The position numbers and the translations under genes were made by a program. 64,000 nt of DNA, taken from Mugil cephalus. Lineage: Eukaryota > Chordata > Actinopteri > Mugiliformes > Mugilidae. Shown here piece after piece: positions 36,301-46,298 of the stretch; within the stretch, counting starts at the first letter, position 1; each line of letters opens with the position of its first letter. The notes below the pieces were generated by a model, which did no database searches, was not told where the DNA came from, and saw only the letters and a program-made list of their open reading frames with translations. The DNA is taken from positions 21,858,001 through 21,922,000 of the forward strand of contig NC_061773.1 in assembly GCF_022458985.1 (NCBI RefSeq), in the 5' to 3' direction.

Positions 36301-37621
36301 AAATACACTGTTTACTTAAAATGAAAAATAGGTGGGTGGTCTAAAAGCTAATGGCTAATACTGTGCAGGTCTCCCTTGTGCCTCCAAAACTGATGTGACT
36401 CATCAGTCATAACGCAATGTTGTTAGTGGAGGCCTCTGGGTCCTACGGGTTGAGGGGAGGGGTCTATATTGGATTTAGTGAATTTGGAGGCCAGGTCGAC
36501 ACCTTTTGCTGTTTTCAATGTATTTTTGAGTTGTTCCTAAACTGTTTTTGTGTCCGTGTCAGGCTGCATCCTGCTGGGGATGTCTGCTGCCATCAAAGAG
36601 TGTCATTACTATGGGGTTCTGGTCTAGGTGGTTTCAGCGTTGAAGCAAGCGGACAGACACACTAGGCAATTAACTAGGGCGCAGAGCTGGAAGGGGACCC
36701 CCAGAGATGGCTGATATTGGTCAGTATCAATGACAATGATGCAACCTTAATAGACGTTACTTGAAATCACCTTGGGCACCACAATGACTACACATTGGGA
36801 GTCTCCGAGATGGGAGACTACACCGGCAAAAAGAAGCGAGCCTACCTTTCAGGACACGCAACAAGAAAAAATAAAAAACGCATGAGGAGGGAAGTATGAA
36901 TCTGTGTTATAATAAAACTAGTTATTGCCACATGTCTCTTTGTCTCAGTCCCACCAAGCATCAGAAAAGTTAAGTTGGAGCTTTTAAACTCTTGAGATAT
37001 ATTGAATGAGTCTGAAAGGTGCGTTATAAAATGATAACATGGGACATTGGGGCCTCCTGGGACACATGGTGCCTCTTGCCTGGGGCACTCAGAGAAACAG
37101 CCCTGGGTGGGTGGTACATGTCCAAAAGATGGTCAACGTTATTTATTTTTCAGTGTCAGTGGTTCTAATGTTGTGGCTGATATATCAAGCAATCTAATCA
37201 AAGCAATTCACGTTTTATTGATTGCACAGATAAATGAAAAGACTTGCATCTAAATAAAAATTACATTAATCTCAATGTAAATCTCACATTAAATTAAAAA
37301 TATGATGTAGTAACACAACATTACAAACCATCTATTGCTGTTCATCATTGAGCCACTCACCTCGTGTTTCTCTAACAGAGGAGCTGGTGTGTACCCTGGT
37401 GTGTACCCTGGTGTGTACCCTGGCGTGTCCACAGAGGTACAGTTGTGAGAGGACTCATGTCCAGCCGTGTCCTCCCACACGCCGGCACCCCGCGTCTCAC
37501 GTCGCGTTACGTCGCGACAGCCACCGCAACACACAGACGATGGAAACAAACACGAAACGTGGATATTGCAGAAAAGTAACCATAGCGTGACCCTCTCCGC
37601 GCTAAAATGTACCCGAAGCAT
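24383..37621 (-). CDS. evc2: EVC2 (limbin), ciliary Hedgehog regulator
   Basis: Twenty-three exons rebuilt on the minus strand: 37621-37361, 36264-36189, 35972-35785, 35692-35636, 35535-35349, 35266-35166, 35046-34981, 34849-34715, 34571-34432, 34276-33952, 33850-33611, 33509-33334, 32982-32823, 32672-32463, 32388-32075, 31932-31758, 30974-30831, 30717-30457, 30315-30080, 29978-29891, 29788-29613, 25120-25019, 24788-24383. Every phase closes; 4224 nt, 1407 residues (human about 1308). EVC2 pairs with EVC at the cilium base and binds Smoothened. Visible parts: signal peptide (1 to about 31), an ectodomain with GPWGHS and LTFFLLIHNMGP blocks, one membrane segment at about 319-342, long charged coiled coils, an acidic run in exon 19, and a C-terminal GERLFVFRDP...KRKKKGNFLNLKK tail like the human end. 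Exon 2 and the exon 14 donor are the least certain points. Introns carry LINE and other repeats; intron 21 is 4.5 kb. Confidence 0.93.
25590..25770 (-). repeat. Possible LINE 3' end
   Basis: On the minus strand the piece ends CACCAGCTAATGGGGATAAA followed by ATAAAAT-type units, like the 3' tail of a common fish LINE family. It lies in evc2 intron 21. The family is uncertain. Confidence 0.4.
25780..26770. other. evc2 intron 21, unexplained part
   Basis: Nothing coding. CTACAGGCCAAAAGTTTGGA near 25770 resembles a Tc1-type terminus but no transposase follows. A 20-nt word at 26150-26169 repeats exactly at 22551-22570. Confidence 0.3.
26780..27240. repeat. Unclassified interspersed repeat in evc2 intron 21
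   Basis: The words GTGCATGTAAACACGTTACT and CCTTAATCGGATTTTAACT are typical of fish MITEs that I cannot name. The block contains a perfect 10-bp inverted repeat, CCGTATGAAC/GTTCATACGG, with a 9-nt loop at 27161-27189. Ends and target duplications were not resolved. Confidence 0.35.
27249..27263 (-). promoter_or_regulatory. CTCF-like motif in evc2 intron 21
   Basis: The minus strand reads ACACTAGGTGGCGAT, one or two mismatches from the CTCF core CCACTAGGTGGCGC. Confidence 0.35.
27320..29380. other. evc2 intron 21, remainder
   Basis: No exon, RNA gene or recognisable repeat was found. Short frames are unremarkable. Confidence 0.35.
29390..29603 (+). mobile_element. 5'-truncated LINE 3' end (CR1/L2/Rex type)
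   Basis: Contains GGATAAACTGTTATGGAGAG and a final GATTTCCCTTGTGGATCATT followed by AAAGTCTG and TCTAAG units, the usual 3' end of fish CR1/L2-clade LINEs with a short tandem tail. It stops about 10 bp short of the donor of evc2 exon 21. No reverse transcriptase frame remains. Confidence 0.6.
31300..31403 (+). mobile_element. LINE 3' tail in evc2 intron 16
   Basis: Ends GGGGGACAAATAAAGTTTTC then TGAATCTGAATG, a tail with TCTGAA units like that of fish L2/Rex-type LINEs. Only the terminal hundred bases are recognisable. Confidence 0.5.
32790..32811. repeat. (AT)n microsatellite beside evc2 exon 13
   Basis: Eleven AT units starting about 11 nt inside intron 13, between the donor at 32822 and the rest of this 150-bp intron. 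Confidence 0.9.
36338..37182. mobile_element. Decayed DNA-type repeat in evc2 intron 2/1
   Basis: Left part reads GGCTAATACTGTGCAGGTCT and the right end GTGGTTCTAATGTTGTGGCT (37159-37178). The right end matches the terminus of the repeat at 41013-41300. Both belong to a common fish repeat family ending in TTTTAATGTTGTGGCYGATC; the exact class is unresolved. It is old and has no open frame. Confidence 0.5.
37384..37430 (-). repeat. Coding 12-bp minisatellite in evc2 exon 1
   Basis: Three perfect copies of CTGGTGTGTACC (plus strand) and a degenerate fourth. On the coding strand they encode GYTP three times, just after the predicted signal peptide region, at about residues 68-79. Confidence 0.85.
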
Positions 37622-39125
37622 TCGTAGCTACCGCCGAGGGGAGCCGCTAGCTAGCTGGCTGCATTGTTAAAAAAAACTAAAAAACTTTTCCTTAGCTTCT
37701 CCTGAGAAACGTCAACTTTTCCAGGCGTCTTTCCAGCGAACATGTCATTGAATGTTGACACAAAACGAGAAACTCCGTAGGCCTACGTCGTTTTCAAACA
37801 ACTACACGCGAACACAACGTCCATAACCACAGCTGATGCACAAGTTAGGAAAACATCTACAAAACTTTGGAAGAACGGGAAACTCCTCAGAGTAAAAGTA
37901 CACAAAGTGCGTAGATCATCTTCCGGTGGTGGCTTTCAAATTAAAAGCATGGGAGAACCCAAACCCCCACCAACACCCCCACACATACAAACGACGAATC
38001 TTTTTGTTGTTATTAACAGTTTTACTGTTTTTTTACTCTTTTTTTTATCTCATATCCTCTCCCCTCTTCAAACAAAGACTGTCTCAATAGATAAATGTTC
38101 TGTCACTTATGTTTTTATTTCTTAAAAAACTCCACTATTACTAAACTAATAAAGTTGTTATTGTTATCGAAAATCTTATTTATATTATTATTATTTATAT
38201 TACAGAGCAAAATATAATGCAATATAAATATTACAATTTTGTAATTATATAACACATCATAATATTACTATATTATTATTCCTATATCATTACAAAACAC
38301 CAAAGTGGCAATGATTTATTGTCATCTTCTCCCACCTTTGCTTACTTGTACTGCATTTAATATATTAATTTTTCCTTTTTGTTTTTCGTTAGTTTTTTTT
38401 CAGTTATTGAATATCACATTTACACACATATACTCTCCTCCAGACTAAACATTCACCCACATGACACTTTCTGCACCATCTGATTTATCCCTGTCCTGTA
38501 TGTGTCTTGGTTGTTTTTCTTTATCAATAAAAATAAAAATAAATAAATACATTAAAAAAACATACATAGGTAGCCGGATACTTAAAAGATATGTCATTAT
38601 ACGAAGAAAAAAAAATCGCAATCGATGTGTTGATATATTTATTTGAGCCAGTGTCGTTTTTTAGTCAGCAATACCCCAAATTCTTAAACAAAAACAACAA
38701 CAACAACAACAACAAAAAAATAAAAATAAATAGTAAAAAAAAAAAAAACAAAACAAAAAAAAAAAAAAAAAATCATTATTTGTGCTATAATATAGAAAAA
38801 ATTAGACATATCTAGTTTCCGGTCTCGCGAGTAGTAACTTTTCTGTCTTGACGCATATCCCTATTCCTCCTAAATCTCAGACCACACAGCGGAATAAACA
38901 CAGTTTGTCTTTGAGGCGAAAAGGGGTTTTGCTCCTTAATGAAACCCACTTATTGCTCATTTATCGAAACGTAAACGCCTTTAAAGAAAAAGAAAAGAAG
39001 TCTACTCGAATCTGGAGGAGATGAGTTTGAAGCTAACTTAGACTCAGATGTTATCACCGGCTGGAGGGGCTATGCTACAAGATGCTAACAATCACAGTTT
39101 GAACGCAGTGTGAAGCGGCTGAGAA
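37622..39125. promoter_or_regulatory. Divergent evc2/evc intergenic promoter interval
   Basis: The two start codons are 1.5 kb apart, head to head, as in mammals. CpG-rich DNA lies at both ends (about 37470-37650 and 38815-39120), with a low-complexity, AATAAA-rich middle (38000-38780) that looks like old retroposon tails. CTTCTCCTGAGAAAC at about 37696-37710 is a near match to the RFX X-box that controls many ciliary genes, with the first base off consensus. Shared regulation is inferred. Confidence 0.5.
38694..38772. repeat. (CAA)n and poly-A low complexity
   Basis: About seven CAA units, then A-rich sequence with long A runs. Confidence 0.9.
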
Positions 39126-42100
39126 ATGGGGGAAGAGATGGCGGAATGTGGCACAGATGTCTTGGTCAGCTTCCCCGAGTCTCTGCATGTGTACACGGGT
39201 CTGCTGACAGTGGCCACGGTGTTTGGGGGTCTGTCGGGAATATTAGCCGCTGCTCTTCTTTACGTCTTCTGCCTGAAGCCGCTGTGGCTGACGAGACAAG
39301 TAGGCACACATCTGCAGTCTGTGCATCCACTAAATGAACTTCTTCATTCCTTCTCATGCATCCTTCTCATGTGTCTCTTCAGGGCTACAATGCAAGGAGG
39401 CTGCTTGAACCCGATGATGGTGAAGTGGACAACAACCAAAGTGACTGTGTCAGCAACAGCAGGAAGGAGGCTCCAAGTGGCCCCACTCATGAAAAGGTAG
39501 AGTCAACACCACAACACTGTCTGGAAGTTACTGATGTAGCTTTCTGCTTTGTTTTATTGTTTTTTCCAGTTTTGTTTTTCACCTTATAAGGCATCGTGTC
39601 TAGTGTCTAGGTTATAGGGAGTTTATAAGTTATACTTCTTCTTCTTCTTAAATGTTTTGTCTATTATGTATTTTTTTGTCTTATGGGGAAAATAAACTTA
39701 AAATCAAAATCCAGCCTCACATCTAACTTGTTATGCATTCATATCCATGTAAGCACTGTATTAAATGTTATTTTTTGGCCCAGTAGACCTTTTATCTTTG
39801 ACTGCACCAAATATTTTCATCTAAGTTGAGAAAAATTTGACCCACATTTGATCCACAGAGCCACCCAAAACATGCCCCATAACCCATAACACTGCGGATG
39901 TCACTTTCATTTAGACAGACTTTAAAAAGTTCTTCTGAAATGAAGTCTCTATTCCATAAAAACACAGAAAAAGTACTTTATTCTGCTTTATTTTCTTTAT
40001 TTTAATGTGAAAACGTGTCAAATTTGACCCTAACGTAATATATGGGTTAACTGAATGTTACAGGTAAAACAGTCCTAACATAGATCAAGCCACATGCAGT
40101 GACTTAACCTCCTTAGAACATGCAGCCATGCTTTATGGCAGCTTATTCTGCTTCATTTAAACTTTTATCCTCATAACTAGATACTAGTTGGTGTAAAAAC
40201 ATGATAGCAGGCATTTCAGCGGATTCATTCTGCAGCTGATCATGTAATAAAACTGGACAAGGTACAAAACCTCATCAAGTTCTAGTTTAATTTGACATGC
40301 AAATTCTATCAATAGTAACAAACTATAACTTTGCTAATCAGTAAGAACTCGGTTGTAGATATTGGGACGTCATTATTTGCAGTTTTGCCTTTGCACAGCA
40401 ATGTTCCGACATGAACAATGAACAGTTTAATATTTTGTTATATTTTGATGACTTTATTATAATGAGTGAAATAATCCCTGTGTCCACACATTTTTTTCGT
40501 TTTTGTTTCTTTCCTAAAACTACTTCCTGTTTGCAGACTTATCCCAAATAAAGAGAAATGGAGAAATTGAAAATGCATACCAAACAAAAGATCAGATCTC
40601 AGGAGTTAAACTTAAATAAGCCACTGAGGTGGCGTGTGGGTGAACTTGTTCCGACTTATTCATTGTGTAAACAATGCGTTCCACAAGTTCAGATCCTTGA
40701 AATTCATTCATTTTCAGCTCAGAAGAAAAGATGAAAACCTTTACAGCACAGTCCAAATCACTGTATTTCACACGCCAGCCATTCTGACGAGCTCTATTTC
40801 AACATAGTCAAAACATAGTCAAAAACTGTGCCTTCCCCCACAAACACACACTTTTGGTTTTCCTCTGCTGCTGCCTGGCTAAATAGACTCTCCAGTAGTG
40901 CTCCCCCTAAGTAAAACCCAGGAATTGCATGTAAATACTCAAACACAGTCATTTAAATTTAAAGATAACCAAAAAAATATACAATGGCTCCAACACAGGC
41001 GAAGTGGGTGACATTGATCAGCTTACTGGGAAATCTCTGATCCCAGCATGATCCCACACTGATACCACACATACCACCCACCTAAACACCGTTGCCGAGC
41101 ATGCACCCCCACCTCATAGCAACGACAACTGATCCAGTAGCCAGAACAAGCCCGATGCACAGAGGCCCCACTACCAACATCAGTAGCACCAGACAACACG
41201 GGACACCCTCAGATAGCCTCTGTACACAACCCCCATGAAGCACAATGGAGACATGCGCAACATTAAGCAGGTGGTTTTAATGTTGTGGCCGATCAGTGTA
41301 TGTGATTGTACTCAGGATAACGAAAAAGGTTGAGGTTTAGTAATTAACTTCCCACTAACCGTTTACTCTGTTTACTGATTGACCAGGAGAAGAAGCAGCC
41401 ACCCATGAACAGCGACGTGGCCGCATTTGCTTCCAGAGCAAAGGTGGTTTACCCCATCAACCAAAAATACAGAGTAAGTCCACCTTCTTTATAGCACGTG
41501 GCTGAAACATGTACGCAGCTTAACAAGGCTAATTCTAAATATATTAAAGCAGCACAGAAGTTAAACATAACCTGCTTACCATGCTTGTCAGTGCAAGTGA
41601 TGGATGAATAGAAGAGTAAAGGTACTAGACAGATAATATTTATTACTAATGCTTTTTAATGATATACCTGTCAGCCTTTAGCAGACGGCGCATCCAACCC
41701 ATCACTGCATGAGCACTCAAAGCTGCCAGCGACACTTAATGAGGAGTCCTCCTCCTCCACGGACGGAGAGTCTCTGAGCCAGGAGCAGGACAATGATGAC
41801 AGCAGTCAGTTTATCTCCTCCTCACTGGTCCCCAAGAGCCTACAAAACCAGAGTTTCAACAGGGTGTCTCACTACCCACACACTCTGACACGGACAGGGT
41901 AGGAGCCTGTGTGCCTCTATGAGCTAAACTTCAAGTAATTATGACTATTTCCTGCAACTGATAATACTGATTTGTCATTTTTGCAGCTTTGAAGGTAGGA
42001 TCAGTCTTTACTGTTTGGCCCTGCAGGATATACAGCATCACTGCTCTCATCTTCAGGAGGAAAAATATCTGGTGAGTCATTCTCATCCTTATCATTTACA

Positions 42101-45100
42101 ACATGTCGTATAGATTGTGAAAGTCCTGATTGTTTCTTTCTTTTTACTTTTAAAATTTTAACAGATATTTCTACAAATAGTGAAATTAATATTCAGCGGT
42201 AGATTTCCCAAAGACAAAAAGGATGCGGACTTTGCCAAGAATGTTCTTCAGATGCAAGAAAAGGTAGAACAATCAGTACATTTAACCGTTTCACTGTAGT
42301 TTTCTCAATTTTCTATACGTAAAAATACAAACCTTATCGTTTAAGGGAGTGAACGAGCTGAGGAAGCAGCTGCCAACAGGCCAAACGACCAACGAGAAAA
42401 GTCAGGATGCTCCCTGTACACTGGAGGAGATCGAGAGAGCTCAGAAAGATCTGATTGAGCGTGGCCTTCAAACGGTAAAGAGCATCACAAATCTATTGGA
42501 CGGCCTTCATTTAAACTGTCATTATAACTAACGTCTAACTAACGCGTGTTTTGTCATAGTCCAAATGTTTCAGCAAACTGGTAGAGGATTTGTGCCAGCG
42601 TCTGCTGCAGAAGACCAGCATTTTCTCTCCAGATGAAGCACAGAATGTCATCCTGTCTCTCATTCAGACACTTCTGTCAGTGGAAAACCACCTGATGAAG
42701 GAACAGGAAGCTGATCTAAAGGTAAAGGAGCACTCATCTGTTGACTTACCACTCGCTTTGATCCTCATTATCATTCGTGGACCTGGGTGGGGACAGTGTC
42801 GCCACAGTTACCCTGAAGAAGTCCTAATCCTTTAAAATGTAACTTTACTGGAACGTTACTTTACTGGTTACTTGATCTTAACAGTAACTAAGATAAATTA
42901 AATGTTTTGGGCCTTTTTTTTTTTTTTTTTATAAAAAACTTATTTTATTTATAAAAAAGGCAGCATTTCCCTATAACATATTTCTACAACAGAGGGTCCA
43001 CGACCCCTAGAGGTCTACCGAGGTACTGCAGGGGGTGGCAAAGTCTTTGGTTGATTAGACATTTTTTATATGTTTTTTATATTTTCCCCCACAAAATTTA
43101 AGTTTCTTTAAATACACATTATCATGAATCAAACATATTTTAGTAAAGGAATAAATGGAGGTAGAAGACTTTATCTGTCAGTCAGCACTTCACTCATTCG
43201 CATGTGATACAGGAGCTGTCTCTACAGCACTGTTTCACACAGAGCACCACACTAGACCCGTCAATCTAAAAGCCTCCTGTACGAAGTAGGCCCCGTCCAG
43301 GAGCAAATTGGGGACCCTTCGACCTCCAAGCCGTGCCTTAACTTAATATTAATAATAATAATAATGCATTGGTTTTATGTAGCATGTTTCCATTAGATGC
43401 TCAAAGCACTTACAGTTGAATGCATTATTCATTCACTAACACAGTCACACCCTGGTGGTGGTAAAACTACCTCAGCACTCACAGCTGCCCTTTGGCTCCC
43501 AATCTGTGCCGACAGCCTCTCCGACCACCACCAAACATCACTCACTCCCAGTCATACACCAGGAAGCATACACACCTTGGGGGAAAGTGGGTTAAGTGTC
43601 TTGCCCAAGGACACAAAAACCCTTCAGTTATTGGACGTCCACTCTGCCTCCTGAGCTGCTGCATATTACTGACTCAAACACAAAATAGTGGCGGTATTTC
43701 CACTTCCAAAGCACTCATCTCTCTTCTCCCTCCATTGTTGTTTACATTGTCGCTGCATGGTATTACACATGAGTTGTCTTCATGCTGAAAACTTAACTTG
43801 ACGCAGTGTTTCCCACAGGATTTTAGGAGATTGTGGTGGGAGGATCTCTGACCCTCAGGGGCCTGATGTATCAAGCCCAATGTATCACTTTAGTGCATTT
43901 TGAGACCACTGAATGTAATGTAAATTGCTGTTTACGAAGATAACAGGTTGGTAACATACATAAGAACTTACAAAGGCATACCAGGAATACTTCAAATTTA
44001 ATCTTGAAAAATAAAACAGTGACACAAAGTCATTCATTCATTCAGTTGTTCTTTCATTTGTTCATTCATTTAGAGCTTTAAGATTAAACTTAACATCGAT
44101 CATGTGAACCATCTTCAAACTATCAAACAAAACAATGAACAAAGGACACTTTGTACATTTGCTGTCCATAACCTTAGCACGTGCATGCTGCACCAATAGT
44201 TAACTAAGACTCAGGCAGCTTGACACTGACACACTACTGACACACTCTGCACCCTGCCTTTGGACACCTAATTTTTGTAGGCTTGGTGAAAAACGGTTTC
44301 ACAGCTTTCCCAAAATTGAACTCTTCAGGGCTTGGCCCATTTATTGAGACCCTCAGGCAGGCAGCAAGGTGTTCTCCTTACAGTCTGTTCCAGACGTCTG
44401 ATTTGACCTGAAAATTAAGATAACTACAATTACTTAGCTACAATTAGGAATGAAAGTAGGAGGTGCTTTTGGAACACATTTTGTACTCTCCTTAACAGTT
44501 TCCTGTAAGTGCAAAGTACATTTGGCGCACCTCTCAGCATCTCCAGTCCTGCCCCTTGCCCTGTTCATCGTGGAAAAGTCTCTCTCACAGTTGACACTGG
44601 GGACTGGAATGACCTGAGCGACTGCTGCCAAGCGGCTGAGAAGTGGGTAGATTCGTCCCCATTCATCACACTCACTGGCCAGGAGAGACATTACTTCAGC
44701 TTGGTTCATGTCCTAGGAAAAATATTTTAGAGAGATGTTAATTTACATTATTTAAATTACACAAGTTGTGTCTTCATGTTAAATTAAGTAATCAAGTCTT
44801 AAGTCAAAATATAAAGAATTTTGAGACTGAGTCATAGGATTGTTTGGATTTCGTTACTTCTTACTACAGAGCCGAGCCGATAAAATCCTGGGTTGATTGC
44901 TGAATCGTTGACCCGAGTCGACCCGCGTCGACCCGGGTTTTTCGCGCGATATGAAAAGAGCTTAATGAAACACACTGGAATTCTGAGCATTTATTGTTTT
45001 CATATTCATTTTTATAAGCAGATGAGAGAGAGTGCACGGACGGCAGAGAGATGAGAGAGAGGAATAGCGGAAAGTTAGACTCGGTTTGGTATGTTAGAAG

Positions 45101-46266
45101 TTGACTGGCGCAATGATATCAGCAACATAGCCTACACTGCTCCGTTATCCGACTTGATAGCCTACTATCTGCACTGCCCAAAAAAAGAAAAACTTACCTC
45201 ACACTATTCAAATGGCGTTCCCGTCACGCTGTCATCAGTTACGGTGTTGCTGGATTGCACCAAATGCAGCAAGGAAAGCTCCAGACTACACAGTATGAGT
45301 GCAACCTGAGTGTGCGTGCGTACGTACTCTCTCGCTTGCGGGCTATAGAGTAGAGGAGAGTACAGCTGTTGAATGGGCTGACTGGCAGATTATATGGTGA
45401 AACAGTTTTTTTTTTTTTTTTGGTTCTTGTTAATTAATGGGAAACACCGTTGACACATATGTGACGTCACTCCCTGAGACACAAGAACAAATCAAAAATA
45501 TGTCTTTTTGCTCAGGAAAAACGCACAGTAACTTGAATAAGTAACTTTAATCTGATTACTGGTTTGGAAATAGTAACGTGTTAGATTACTGGTCACTAAG
45601 TGGGGATAATTGTCAAACATGTGGCTCCGAATGTGTCTTTTCTTAGAGGATACAACAGAAGCTGTTGTGGTGGGAGGAGCTGACGGGACTCCTTCAGTCC
45701 CAGCCTGCCTTGCTGAGGCGGGAAGTGACTCTGAGGCAGGGCCTGATCGCCACCACCCTGGAGCAGCTGACGAGTGATGACATCTTGAAATTTAGCCACA
45801 TGGAGAAGATTCTTTCAGAAATTCAGACCACTCTGACCGAAGGCCTTCAACAGTGCACCGAGGGTAAGCTAGAGAAAAGAGTTTCATTGAAGGAAAATTA
45901 AATTGCCAAAGAGAAAAGGTGAAAGTCCTACTATTAATCCAGAAGCTGTCAGATGTGTGTGGAAGTGTCTGGGATTGTACTTGACACGTTGTTAATGGGA
46001 AATAGTAAGCCTCCAGCCTACTTTTCAAACTTAATTGACGTACTCTCTGAAAATAGACCATTCTCTGAGAATCCTCTTTAGCTCCTTAAATAAGGTCAGG
46101 TTCTATCAGGACAGCACATAATATCATATCATGCCTATTAGTGAATCCCAGACTCTCAAGCAGCATCCTTCAGCGCCCTTCTGGCACATAATTAGAGACA
46201 TTATGACGCTGTTGAATTTAAACTGTGTCTACGGTAGTTAGGCAAGCAATGTTTGCTTTTTGAGCT

Positions 46267-46298
<32 letters not shown>

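Noticed and set aside
36417-36665. 82-codon plus-strand frame, LGGVYIGFSEFGGQ-like
   Set aside because: Lies in a decayed interspersed repeat inside an evc2 intron and is opposite to the gene.
43397-43788. Two overlapping frames of 85 and 98 codons in evc intron 8
   Set aside because: They translate the common interspersed repeat at 43340-43640 and match no protein.
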